Source: Mrakia gelida (lineage: Eukaryota > Basidiomycota > Tremellomycetes > Cystofilobasidiales > Mrakiaceae). Taken from it: a stretch of 64,000 nt of DNA. The stretch covers positions 1 through 64,000 of the forward strand of contig BRON01000005.1 of NCBI GenBank assembly GCA_024345305.1, read 5' to 3'. The first letter of the stretch is position 1, and the number at the start of each line of letters is the position of its first letter. Under the pieces are notes generated by a model. The model had not been told where the DNA came from. It searched no databases and saw nothing but the letters and a program-made list of their open reading frames with translations. Below are positions 1 to 10,826 of this stretch, in pieces. The translations under genes were made by a program, and so were the position numbers.

Positions 1-275
1 AATGGAGAAGGAGGGGCAAGGGGGAAGCGCATGTATAGAGCGAGGGGCAAGGGAAGATGGGGGTTGAGCTTGAACGAACGAGAGGGCCCTTCCATCGACA
101 GGTTCGCTGCCGCTGCGCAACGATTCTAGCAGTAACTCGAAATCTGAAAACAGATTAGTCAGGAGGCCGGGTATAGAGAACACGTTCCTCCTTCGAGCGA
201 GCAAATTTTCTTACCACGAGGCTCAGACTCGCATAGGAGAAAGGAGGAGGAGCTGGGAGGTGAGCTTGAGCTCAT
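1..275 (-). CDS. 5' end of a second helicase-type gene (partial, runs off left edge)
   Basis: On the minus strand the ATG at 275-273 opens an exon coding Met-Ser-Ser-Ser-Ser-Pro-Pro and ending CESEPR. After a GTAAGA..TTTTCAG intron, reading continues in frame as DFELLLESLRSGSEPVDG and stays open to the left edge. The same two exons occur at 8266-8056, upstream of the OrsD-type helicase gene, so this is inferred to be the start of a paralogue that lies outside the window. No catalytic domain is visible here. The model could be wrong if the repeat is only a promoter fragment, but open frames in both copies argue for coding. Confidence 0.45.
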
Positions 276-363
276 ACGTTTCAACCTCGAGACGTCGGCG
301 AATCTTCACTCTAGAGCTAAGCCACCTTTACGGGACATACTAGAGCTATGTACCAACGACTCC
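65..363 (-). repeat. Direct repeat copy 1 (5' end of a helicase-type gene)
   Basis: This segment aligns without gaps to 8056-8354 at a constant offset of 7991 bases, with about 14 differences by my count (roughly 95% identity). Read on the minus strand it holds about 85 bases of upstream sequence, an ATG at 275-273, a short Ser-rich first exon, an intron starting GTAAGA and ending TTTTCAG with a CTGACTAA branch motif, and the start of a second exon. It is not a known terminal repeat; the conserved exon structure suggests a duplicated gene start. Confidence 0.85.
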
Positions 364-460
364 AACTTCAGACAAGAGACATCAAAGAGAACCGGAGAAG
401 AAACGAAAGCGGAGCGCAACAAGATTCAAAACCAGTACAGAAAGAGGAGGACACGAGTTA

Positions 461-3400
461 CTACGTAGGGAGAGAGACAGTCTTGTAGAACCAGAGGAGG
501 AGAAGAGCAGCGTTGGTGAAAGGAAGTGTAGGGGAGAGCAAACCTAGCCAGAACGAGAACTCCACGTCCTTCTCCTTCGTGATCTTCCACTTGTGATATT
601 CCCTCGTCCCCAGCAGTATCCCTTCTCCGTCAGACACCCACCCCCAGTCTGATCCAATCCTCCCCTCTTCGATAGCCCTCTTCCTCCAACTCCGATCCCG
701 GAACAGCTGCATGCAAAGAGGAACAACCATCTTTGCAGCTCTGAACGGACACCCTCCTCCCATCCCACCCTCCGCCGCCTCCTCGTGCAGCGAGATAGGG
801 AAGAGGCATCCGAAACAGCAGTTGGAGTAGGTAGAGCGTTGAGCGGTAAGGACTGCGCATGTCTCGAGACTCCTCCAGTTGCAGCCAGTACAGTACGAGC
901 ACCTGCGAGAGAAGAGAAGAAAGCGACGTCAGAACGCGTCGCGGTCAAGAAGGAGAGGCAAACAGAATCGAAAATGTACTCTTTCTTCTTGCTGGGGCAT
1001 CCGTACTTGTGGAGTGAGGTAGCGTTGGGAGAGAGTTGAGTGGTTGGGTGAAGGAGGATGCACGACGAGCAGAGGGAGTCGAGGGTTCGGAGGAGGTGGG
1101 CAAGTTCGTTGAGGAGGATGTTTGCTTGAGTATGGAGCTGACGGGATCGGAGGTAGGCTTCGGGGATCTCGGAGGAGTGAGGAACTGTAGGGAAGAGAGA
1201 GCTGATGAGGGGAGGAGAGATGGCTGAGGGGAGGAGGTTGGTGGTTCGGTGGGAGGGGAGGGAGGGAGATTGAGGAGGGGCAACGCGACGACGACGACAT
1301 TCCGTACAGAGCCCACAGTCTCCCGACGAGAAATCGTTGAGCTGCTCCTCCAGTGCTTTGGCAATGCAGCTGTTTGGAGAGCGGAAGCGAGGGTCGAACC
1401 CGTTTGGGTGGTCGACGAAAAAGAAAAGCGGCGACTTCTTCCGTTGGAAGTCCCAGACGACGGTCTCCCAGTCTCGACCTCGACCTCCTCCCTGAACGCG
1501 CTCGGAAACTGTCCATCCTTTTGGGTGAGGAAGGAAGATGACGAGGTTGCATTGCTGGAAGAGGAAGGAAGAGAGTTCGGTTGTTGTTCTCGTCCTGACC
1601 CGACGCGACGCAAGGGGGGTTGTGTTTGACTCACCGGACAGTCCAGAGCTTGAATCCCCGCTGTTGTGCAGAACAGATAGTCGATCCTTCCGGCTTCCCA
1701 ATCCCTGCTCGTTCCATCCATCTTCCTTGTCTCCTCCACACCCGTCACCGCGTAGTAGACCTCCGTCCTCACCTCGACACCCTTCCTCTCCGCCTCCTCA
1801 ACCAGCCTTCCTCGTAGCGCGTCCAGCTCCTTCTTGGTGAATCCAAAGATGATGACTGGAGCTCTAGGAGCAGAGAGGTGACCGTTCCCGAAAGTATCCA
1901 TCATCGTCTTGAAGACGTCGTCGCTGTAGTCCAGCTTCACAACGTGGAACGTGACTCCAGGACGACGAAGAGGGAAGTTGAGCTCGGTGAGGGTTGAGTG
2001 AAGGAGTGTTCCGGCGTGTCTCCGTGCTCCCTCAGTCCAGCTGCCGGAGAGAAGGAGGAAGGGAGCTCGCGCGAGTCGAGCGAGGGAGACGTAGCCCATC
2101 GACGGCCTCCAATCCGACTGAGTCGCCCAGGTGTGAGCCTCATCCCCGACGAACTGGAGGACCTTCCCTATGGTGCCGAGGGAAGCGAGGTCCTCTCGAA
2201 GCTGCTTGTTGCCTAGCTGCTCGATCGAGATGAGGAGGACACCTCGGAGGCTGACGAGAGGGGTTTCGGGAGGGAAGGGGTGGGTGTGGACGTCGAGACT
2301 GCTGTTCCGACATCGAGCGTGAAGCGTAGCGAGGATGGAGCGGAAGGGTGTTATGAAGACGACGAGACGACCAGTAGGGTGACTGCGGTCGAGGAGAGCT
2401 CGAAGGAGGGAGAGGAAGGTCTTGCCCGACCCAACGGGGCTGCTGAGAAGGTAATCGGTTCCTCCGCGGATGATCTTGGCAGCAGCTTCGAGCTGGTTTT
2501 GGTAAAGCTCCGCTGATGGGTTGCCGGTCCACTCCCGAAGAAGGCTGGTGATGACGTCCGCTTGGGAGTAGGGAGGAGGAACGAGGAGAGGGGAGGGTTC
2601 GGGATGAACGCGAGGAGGCGGAGGAGGAGGAGGAGGGGGACTGGATCCGTCGAAGTCGTCCATGTCGTCGTCGAAGTCGACACCGTCCGTGAGAGCTTGG
2701 AGATCGAGAGGAGTCCGGCTTCTTGAGGATACTTCCACCGCACTTGGTGGAAGAATCGAAATCCTCTCCTCCTCCTCCGAGACTGGATCTCCTCCTCCTC
2801 CTGCCGCGTCGTCGCGACTTAGCTCCATCGGCTCGGATCCTTCGTCGTCGTACCCTGAGACTGGAGGAGGGGAGGGTGGTACTGGTGTGGGACGTTTGAA
2901 GAGAGGTTGGGAGGAAGAGAGAGAAGAGGAGGAGGGACGCTTGGAGGAGAGCTGAAGAGAAGGAGAGAAAGAGAGACGCGTCAGTCAGGCGAGGGACGTC
3001 GACAGAAGAGAGAAGGGAGGAAAGACTCACCGACGGATGAGAGCTACGCCCAAGAAACAGATCCAGCCTGTCGGGCAAGCGATCGATCTTGAGAACCTGC
3101 GTAGCGGAGGGGGAAGAGGAGGGTTGGTCAGAACGAGGGGTCGAGTGAAGATCGAGAACGAGCCTGGAGGCGAAGACTCACAGGATCCACTCCCAACGCG
3201 AGTTGATACAGGCTCACAACCCTCATCGCATTCGTTGCATCTCCAAAAGCAGCCAAGTCCCGAATCCCACCACTCGAATCCGTGTTTCCGTAAGCCGCCT
3301 CGTCCGTCTTGAGCGAGTGGCCTCGTTGGCTCGACTGAGTCTCCAGAGCGACAAGGAGTCCGTTGGCGTCTGATCCGAGAAGGGGTAGGATGATCCGACT

Positions 3401-6400
3401 GATGAAGACTTCGGCGTGCCGAACCGTTTGGAGCCCAACTCCTGACGAGGAGCCTGACAAGACGAAGGCGAGCTTGAGGTGGGATCGGAGGTCGGCGGCG
3501 ACGATCTGCTTCCCGACACCGTCTGTCCAAAGGAACGTCCTGAAGGTGGTCTGAACGGCGAGGTTGTTGTCCAGAGGGCTGAGAGAGTGGAGGAGGGAGA
3601 GAAGGTAGAGAGCGAAGGGTTGTACGACTCCGAAGAGCTGGATGACGAGAGGCACGAGGGTCGGAGACACGAAGCGATGGATGGTCTTCGTTCCTGTCTT
3701 GTTGACCTCCGTACGAATGGCGAGTCGGTTGGAGGTGATGAAGAGAGAGGAACCGTGGTCGACCGTTCGGGTGAGCTGCTGAGTAACGAGTTCCGAAGCT
3801 CGACCTCCAGGGGAGGAGAGGTGGATGGCGACGAGGACGTTGAGCTTCGCGGCGGCGAGGGAGTGAAGGAAGGCTCGGGCGTGAGGAAGGTTGAGCTGGG
3901 GTTTGAGAGGATCCGAGGGGTTTGAGATCCAGAGCTTGGAGTTGGAGAGAGAGAGGGAGAGGAGGAGAGCCTGTTGGTTCCGAGGTATCCCGAGCTTGAT
4001 GCAGTTCGATGGATCCGTGAAGATCGATCCCCCAACCTCTCCCGCAACTCCTCCGACCGTCACTCCTTCCATCGTTCGGCCAACTGCTGAGAGGTCCGCC
4101 GAGAAGGTGAGGGTCTTGATCGAGGAAGTAGCTGATGCGATGGCTCCCTTGGCTGCGTCGGCAATAGCGGTGAGGGAGATGAAGCGGTTGTAGGAGAGGA
4201 GAGGGAGGAGGTGGCCTTCGACTGGGTCGTGGAGGGGTTGGATGGAGACGACGGGTCCAGCAGCGGTGATGGCGTGGGAGATGGGATAGCGAGTAGCTCG
4301 AAGGACGACGAAGGGTGTGACTTGAGCTCCGTTGGGGTGAGCTGTGACGAGTTCGAAGAGCGGCGAGTCGAGACTGAGAAAGAAGAAAGAGAGAGGTGAG
4401 CGACGCCAAGCGATCAAGACAACCGACTTACCCTCTCGACACTGGCACTGCTCCAGCCTCAGCTTCATCCAACTCCCTAACCTCTCCCCATCCAATCTCG
4501 TCCAGCACTAGGCGGTAGACGACGAGTCGAACGAAGAACTCGCAGGACGCGAGCTGAGGTCCGAACGATCCGATCTCCCGAAAGCCTCCTCCAGCAGCAA
4601 GGGAAAGGCAGATTAGGAACTGATCTAGGACCATCTGGCCCCGAGGAGGAGTGGATGAGTATCGAGGGGAGTAGATTGCAAGGAGGAACTGGAGGAGGGC
4701 GTCCTGAACCTCCTTTGACTCCTCGACTCCTCCTCTCCCTTCTCCTCCGACGACCCCGTTCGGCTGGGTGAGGACGTCCCTCTGGAGGACTTGACGGAGG
4801 GTGTTGGCTGCGAGTACCATCCGCTCGGTGGTGTGGAAGGAGGGAAGGTCGATGGAGGTGGTGAAGGAGCAGGAGGAGGGAGGAGGGGAGATGATTGGAG
4901 GAGGTGCGAGCTCGCCCTCAGGGATGGGGATGGGGTTTCGGTAGACCGTTGGCGTGACCCTGAGGGCAAAGAGGATGAGCGAGCTTGAATCCCTGCTGTA
5001 TCGTTTGAGGGTCGAATCCGCGAGCCGCGGCTTGAAGATCCTTGTCGGTCCCTTCCCTCCTCGCTCTTCGTCGACCATGTCCTCCGAGATCTGCACCGAC
5101 CCGTCCCCCATCCCGATCTTCCTCGCCACAGCAAACTCGCTCGGATTCGTCCCGTACTTCCGAACCCCTAAGGCGAGATCCTGAACGTGGACCCAGACGT
5201 TTCGCAGAGGGTCGCGGTCTTCGATTCGAGTCTTGTCCGAGGATCGGTAGTTGTGGGCGGGGGAGATGGCTGAGCGAAGGATGGCGAGAGGGTAGGGTCG
5301 GATGAAGGAGCCGTAGCCGAGAGGGTTCTGGTAGACTGGTTGATGGTAGAGGGAATTGTCAAGCTTGTCGCTGGGGATGGGAAGGGAGGAGAGTATCTCG
5401 TCCTGCTGCTTGAGAAGGAAGGCTGCTGATGCCGAGAGGGGATCCGATCGTGGGACCTTGGGAGGGGGAGGAGGAACGAGGTTGGTCGATTCGTGGGAGG
5501 GAGGAGGAACGGCGAAAGCGGGGAGGTGAGCGTCGGGGAAGAGTCGTTGGGAGTAGGCGGGAGTGGGAGCGAGGTTCGTTCCTCCGTGCTTCTTGTGACG
5601 ATGGCTTCGGAGGGAGTCGCCATCCTTGCAGACCACACCACAGCTCCCACACCCTACTCCCATCCTCACGGCGATGCCCTCGACCATAGGGAAGGTCGAG
5701 GTGGGCCGTCTGGAGAGGAGCAGCTGGCTTGCGAGTGTCCGATCGGAGAGGGGACCGTAGATGGAGTGGTGGAGGGAAGGTGCAAGATTGAGGAGATGGG
5801 TTGCTTCTTGAACGAGGGTTTTTCGATGGGAGGAGGAGAGGGAAGGGCAGAACTTGAGTAGATGAGCGGTGAGTCCGGATGGTGCGACTCCTCCTCCGTA
5901 CGGGTCCTCGTGGGTGGAAACGACGAGACCGATCCTCATGTTGATGGCTAGAGAAGCGGCGTGGAGGTTGGTCGTGGCTGAGAGAGAGAGAGAAAGAGAA
6001 AGGAAGATCAGGATCGGGAAGCAAGAGATTGGAGAGAAGGAGATGAAGGACGAACAAGCGAGGCTCTCTCCTTTCCAAAACGCGACAAGTCCTTCCACGT
6101 CGAGTTTCCTGAAGCATCCAATCCCAGCTTCGTCGTCTCTTGGCACCGATGCTGTTGAGCCTGATGGAAGGAAGAAGGGTTTAAAGATCAGCACAGGTCC
6201 ATACTCTCGAGCGAGAGAGCAAACAAGAGTGACCTAGAGAGACTCACCATCGTCCGAAGAGACCTCGCCCTCGACTCCATCCATCCCACATGCAGCACCG
6301 ACTCCTCCATCTTCCGAAAGGTTCCCATCCTCCCCACCAACACCCTCACTCTCAACAACAACCTCGCGTTCCTTCCCCTTCCTCGTCCCACTCGAGCTCG

Positions 6401-6951
6401 ACCCACTCGCACTCCCTCCAACTCCCTCGCCACCACCTCGCTCGGTCTCTCCCTCTCCCTCCCCCTCGTCCATCCCAAAACCAAACCCTTCCCCATCCCC
6501 TAGGTGAGCGTTCTCCTCCTCCTCCTGTTGATCCTGTGTTGGCGGAGGGGGAGCGTCGGGTTGGGGAGAGGGAGAGGGAGAGTGAACGAGAGGAGAAGGG
6601 AAGAGCGGGTGGAGAGGTTCGGTGAGGGTGCAGATCTTCCAGTGCTTATGAAACGCATCTGGGGTACGAGAGGAATGAGGTTCCGAGTGAGGTCGAGGGC
6701 AGGAGAACGATCCGTTGCTTCCGCGAGGAACTGAGAGGAGAGGGGATGGAAGAACGAGAGGGAGGGAGGAAGGAATGGGTGTTGAGCTTGAACGAAGCGA
6801 ACACGGTGATGATGCATGCAAGCGCACCTTTGAGACCTCCAGAAAGACGGACTTCAGCTTGGTGGATATCCTTCACATGCTGAGTGAGTTTAGCGAGGGT
6901 GGAGAAGGGCGAGAGGCCGTGGCAGATAGCTCTCGGGCACGGGAAGCTCAT
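461..6951 (-). CDS. OrsD-type zinc-finger protein fused to RecQ-like DEAH helicase
   Basis: Multi-exon minus-strand gene. Exons with matching phases that I could join: C ending 4432, D 4373-3182, E 3096-3031, F 2951-1635, G 1554-964, and a last exon starting about 902 and ending at a TAG at 461-463. N-terminal part: a C2H2 finger (CPRAIC..H..H) just after the Met at 6951, then an OrsD-like block with a finger of form CGSCG..H..H. The helicase lies in exons F-G: Walker A SSPVGSGKT, DEAH box in GDEAHTW, motif III-like LLLSGSW, CTTAGIQALDCP and the motif VI-like QGGGRGRDW. C-terminal Cys pairs (CGLCTEC, CSYCTGC, CCFGC) resemble a RecQ-type zinc-binding tail. Proteins pairing OrsD fingers with a RecQ-like helicase are abundant, often repetitive, in basidiomycetes; their role is unknown. 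All helicase motifs look intact. The true start is probably upstream (see 6952-8266). Confidence 0.8.
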
Positions 6952-8266
6952 CTGCTCAAGCACGAACGAGAGCAGGCCAATCGAGAGTCAGAACAGAACC
7001 AAATGGTGGATGGGTGGTATGGGAGGATTGATGTATGCGAGAAGAACATACAGGATCAAAGAAAGAACCTGAGAGGGAAGGGGGAAGGAGAGAAAGCGAG
7101 TGAGGTGAAGGGAAGGACGATGGTCAGCTCGAGCTCGCAACTCCTCCTTCCTTCTTCGTTCCCTCTCCCTTCCCTCCCCTTCCAGAGGGAAGGTCACACC
7201 TCATCCGATCTCCCCCCACCTCCACCTGCATAGCAGAAAGCGAAAGACTCACTTGAATCCTACGAGAAGGTCTCTCGAGCGCTCGTTCAGCGACGGTTCC
7301 AAAGGGGAAGGAGGTTTGGCTGAGGTCGCTTTCGAAGGAAGCTCGAGAGGGTTCTGACAGTAGATCGGGTCCGTTGGATGGATAGAATTAGAGGAGGAGT
7401 GGGGGAGAAGTTCCTGGGAAGGGGAGGAAAGAGGGTCAGCATCGAGCTCGCTCGTGGAGGAGGGAAGGGAAGGAGGAGGGGAAGACCGAGTCATGAGCGA
7501 GCGAGCGAGCTCCTCCTTCTCTCCTTCCAACGCGAGACCTTCCCAGCATACATCCAGGTTCTCAGTGGGTTCTATTAACCCCAAATGATGCTCTCCCAAC
7601 ATAGAAGCTGGAGAGAAAGGACTTCCCTTCCTTTGCGAGAGGAGGAGGGGTTGAGGAAAGGGAAGCGATAAGGGAGCGATAAGGCGAGGGAGCTCACCAA
7701 GTCTGCCGTTCGAGCACTGCTCCAGTGGGTCCTTGGGAAGGAGGCTGGTCCCTCGTAGGATCTGACAAGTTGTTGGTAAGGGGAAGTGGAAATGGAAAGG
7801 AAGGTGTCAAGGGAAGAGGTCGATGTCGATGTGGTTGGGGGAGAGAGAGCAGCTCCGCGACTCCTCGTCGAAGACACGCGATTGACTCGGAGCTCGTCCC
7901 CTTCGAGCTACGGCTTTGTAGACCGATTTATGAAACCACCCTACCATCACCCAGGTTGATCCTATAGTACCAAAGAGGCAGAAGGTCCAGGAAGAGTGCA
8001 CTGCTGTTGTAGGAGGTAAGCGAGAGAGGAGGGAGAGAGGGGAGGAGGTCGATGGTGAGCTTGAACGAACAAGAAGGCCCTTCCATCGACAGGTTCGCTG
8101 CCGCTGCGCAACGATTGTAGCAGTAAATCGAAATCTGAAAACAGATTAGTCAGGAGGCCGGATATAAAGAACACGTTCCCTCTTCGAGCGAGCAAATTTT
8201 CTTACCACGAGGCTCAGACTCGCATAGGAGAAAGGAGGAGGAGCTGGGAGGTGAGCTTGAGCTCAT
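6952..8266 (-). CDS. Candidate 5' exons of the OrsD-helicase gene
   Basis: An ATG at 8266-8264 opens a Ser-rich exon that splices, through a GTAAGA..TTTTCAG intron, to an exon reading DFDLLLQSLRSGSEPVDG. Further open blocks on the same strand look coding: about 8000-7840 (contains WVMVGWFHKSVYKA), about 7800-7700 (SYEGPASFPRTHW) and about 7602-7250 (GLIEPTENLDVCWEG). A donor GTAGGA near 7260 joined to the acceptor just before 6951 keeps the frame into the first zinc finger. I could not fix every junction, so the chain from 8266 to 6951 is inference. It could alternatively be a separate small gene. Confidence 0.45.
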
Positions 8267-8354
8267 ACCTTTCAACCTCGAGACGTCGGCAAATCTTCAC
8301 TCTAAAGCTAAGCCCTTTTTACGGGACATACTAGAGCTATGTACCAACGACTTC
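8056..8354 (-). repeat. Direct repeat copy 2 (5' end of the helicase-type gene)
   Basis: Gap-free match to 65-363 at an offset of 7991. The first exon is identical in the two copies; differences sit in the 5' flank, the intron and exon 2. Homology stops abruptly at both ends, inside the upstream flank at about 8354 and at a branch-like GCTCAC motif at 8056. Its position upstream of the helicase gene, with copy 1 downstream of that gene's stop, gives a unit of about 8 kb. Confidence 0.85.
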
Positions 8355-9039
8355 AGCCCTTTACAACCCGCGGTTTCGGCCTTGAGTATACAGAGAAGCT
8401 GAAAGAGAGAGGATAGAGCTCCTCCGAAAAGAACTCGCGGAAGTCAGCTCGAGCTCACCCTCTTCATCGTTTTGAGGTACCTCTCGGGAGAATCGCTGTC
8501 GGCGATGCAGATTCTATCATAAAGAGCTGTGCTTCTGATACATTGGGCTTCATGGGTAGATCCTGCTGGTCGTCTTTCCCGCTTGCGATTCGGTCCGGAG
8601 GGGAGGGAGATCGAAGCGACGCAAAGTCCGTGGAGTCCGTGGAGTCTGTTGGAACGCTTGGACTCCACGGATCCGTGGAGTCGACTCCACGGAAACGACC
8701 GTTCCAACGCGTTGGAACGGGTCGCATACCGTTAGGGGACAACCTGTCGTGGCTGGAGGAGTGTTCGATTCCGGAATCACAGGTCGATTTTGAGCTCCGT
8801 TCCTTTCGGAAGACGTGGTCGATCCTCCCCATTCCGATATGAGCTGTCGGCATATTCAGCTGTTGAAAAAGCGGGCTGAGGCTATTCTCCTCCTGATTTT
8901 TCCCCTCTCTCCTGGTCTCATCTCCTGCTGAACGAGAGTATGCCGAGCGCGACCTCTTTTTCTTCTCTGGATCCCACGAGCTTAAAGGAGGCGACTTAAC
9001 CAACACTTATCCAGCCCTCAACCCGCTCTTCCTTTCACG
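8355..9039. other. Intergenic region between helicase and secreted-protein genes
   Basis: No convincing gene. Contains the palindrome cluster listed separately. The last 150 bases serve as the upstream region of the gene starting at 9040. Confidence 0.5.
8628..8720. repeat. Cluster of overlapping perfect palindromes
   Basis: Three perfect 22-nt palindromes lie almost end to end: 8661-8682 (centre GGATCC), 8672-8693 (centre GTCGAC) and 8699-8720 (centre ACGCGT). They are built from two modules, CCGTGGAGTC and CGTTCCAACG and their complements; further module copies lie just upstream (CCGTGGAGTC twice in tandem at about 8628-8646, GTTGGAACG at 8648-8656). The whole could fold into alternative cruciforms. 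Function unknown. Confidence 0.85.
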
Positions 9040-10254
9040 ATGCTCTTCACCGCCTTGCCCCTCACCATCCTCCTCTCGGGCACAATCGCTCAGGCCACCT
9101 CCCTCTGGAAAGCTCGCAACAACTACCCATCTCCAGACGACAAGTGCACCTCCCCCATCACCATCGAGACAACCACTCCTGTCCAGCTTCCTGACGTCGT
9201 CCTCAGCTCGACCGAAGCGGTCCCTCCCATCCTACAAAACACGACCTTGCCCACTCCCGAGTCGGGCAATACCACCATCTACACCCCGAACGGAGGAGAG
9301 ATCGTCGTTACGGTTAATAAGACCTCCGGCTCCCCCGACAACGGCGACGTCTCTCAAGTCATTCTCACTCCTGACAATTCCTCCGTCACGGTTGGCATCA
9401 CCCGCAATACATCGACCGAGTTCTTTCGTCCAGAAACTTATGTCAACGCGCCGGACGTCCAGCAGGACGACACCACCGTCGCCTTTTCGTTTACGGGCAC
9501 CACCGATTACCTCGGAGCGTTGAGCGATCCCGAGAGGCAGCCTTCGTTCCCGGACAAGGGCGGGTGCACGTACGAATACAAGTCGGTCTTGGGTGGAAGC
9601 AACGGGTCTGTTCCCGCCGAGGGAGGGTTGTGGGCACTCGAGGGTTACGTTTGGTTGACGCCAGGAAACGTCCGTCAAAAGAGCATTGGTGATTGCGGAG
9701 TGAGTCCATAATCCACAAGGACCAAAGTCGCCAGCTGACCTGGTCCCTTCTAGATGGGAAGTGCGGTCGAAGCTTCCTCCCTCCCTTGCTCAGCCCCCTC
9801 CTTCTCGACAGCCGGATCCGAATATTCGGAAACCTTCCCACAACCTCTCCAACCGTCGAACGGAAGCAGCCAAGCTCCCCCCCCTCGCCACCAGCCATCG
9901 CTCCTACACCTCAGGCGTCGGTTTCCATCGACCTCGACCTGCTCCCTCTCCCTCGCCAGTTCACTCATCCCACTCCTCTTTGCCTCAGCCGCCAATCCGG
10001 TCCTCCTCTCCTTCGCCCCAGCCCACCGAAAACCTCCTAGACGCAAGCGAATCAGCCACTGCCACTCCTCGTCGACCGATCACTTCTACGATGCCCAAGG
10101 ACAACAGCAACCAGTTAACTCCTTCGACGCCGACGAACGCGGAGTTCTCGAGCTCGACTCCGAGTACGCCGTCTGTGTGAGGATCGAGCGAGGAGCGAGG
10201 ATGTCGAGCGATGGTACGAGAGGTCGGGTGCTTAGGAGGAACAAGGCGAGGTAA
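9040..10254 (+). CDS. Secreted or single-pass membrane glycoprotein, unknown function
   Basis: Exon 1 runs from the ATG at 9040 to about 9699; a GTGAGT..TAG intron with a GCTGAC branch follows, and exon 2 from about 9754 ends at TAA 10252-10254. The protein starts with a hydrophobic signal peptide (MLFTALPLTILLSG..AQA). The next ~200 residues are Thr/Ser/Pro-rich with many N-glycosylation sequons (NTT, NKT, NSS, NTS, NGS). Late in exon 2 a hydrophobic stretch (SLSLASSLIPLLFASA) is followed by the basic RKPPRRKR and a charged tail ending RRNKAR. This fits a type I membrane protein with a glycosylated outside domain, but I do not recognise the family. The frame of exon 2 is chosen by phase; another intron in it is possible. 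Confidence 0.6.
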
Positions 10255-10488
10255 GATCCAAAGGTGATTCAAGATAGAGAACAAAAGAGAGGCGGGCAAA
10301 AGGCCCTCTTAAACTAGAGACGAGGGAACATTCTAGAAAGAGGTAGCGCGCGAAGGAAGATCACGCAAAAGGGAACAACTATAGACTACGGGGAGAAAGC
10401 GAAGGAAGCCGAAGGAACAATACTATGTATAGAAGAACTGAAGGAAGCCATGACTAAGTAAAGAAGGAAGGGAAGGTCCGGAGCAGGG

Positions 10489-10826
10489 TCACGACGCGAC
10501 GGGATTCCCTGACAGCAACTGTGGAAGCAGAGCGAGCGACCCGCAACCTCTCCCCAGAGGAGGACGCGTCCGATTGGAGGGAGGCGACACGAGGAATGCA
10601 GACTGTACTGGAGGTGGCGATGAGGAAGAAGGTGGCCAAGTACGCAGGACGCGTCGCGGTCCCCTTTGTTCCGCTGGTGGTGTCGATTGGAGGTGGTTTG
10701 GAGGATGGGACGTTGAAGGCAATGAAGGAGTGGAGGGAGGTGATGAAGGACTCTCAGTGGTCGGGAATGCTTAGTAGAATCTCAGTTACTCTTCTTAGGG
10801 CTCGGTCTCACTTTTGGCACTTCTAG
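10489..10826 (+). pseudogene. Possible C-terminal remnant of a non-LTR retrotransposon ORF
   Basis: Plus-strand frame with AMRKKVAKYAGRV, a hydrophobic VPFVPLVVSIGGGLEDGT, WREVM and a final RISVTLLRARSHF before the stop at 10824-10826. This order resembles the C-terminal end of the reverse-transcriptase ORF of LINE-type elements, from memory of the family pattern. No reverse transcriptase core, endonuclease or poly(A) tail is seen, so if the call is right it is a 5'-truncated relic. It could also be a chance frame. Confidence 0.25.

Noticed and set aside
3027..4409. 460-codon minus-strand frame overlapping helicase exon D
   Set aside because: Arg/Pro/Ser-rich shadow frame; the alternative frame (4373-3182) splices in phase to both neighbours and carries the OrsD-helicase family pattern.
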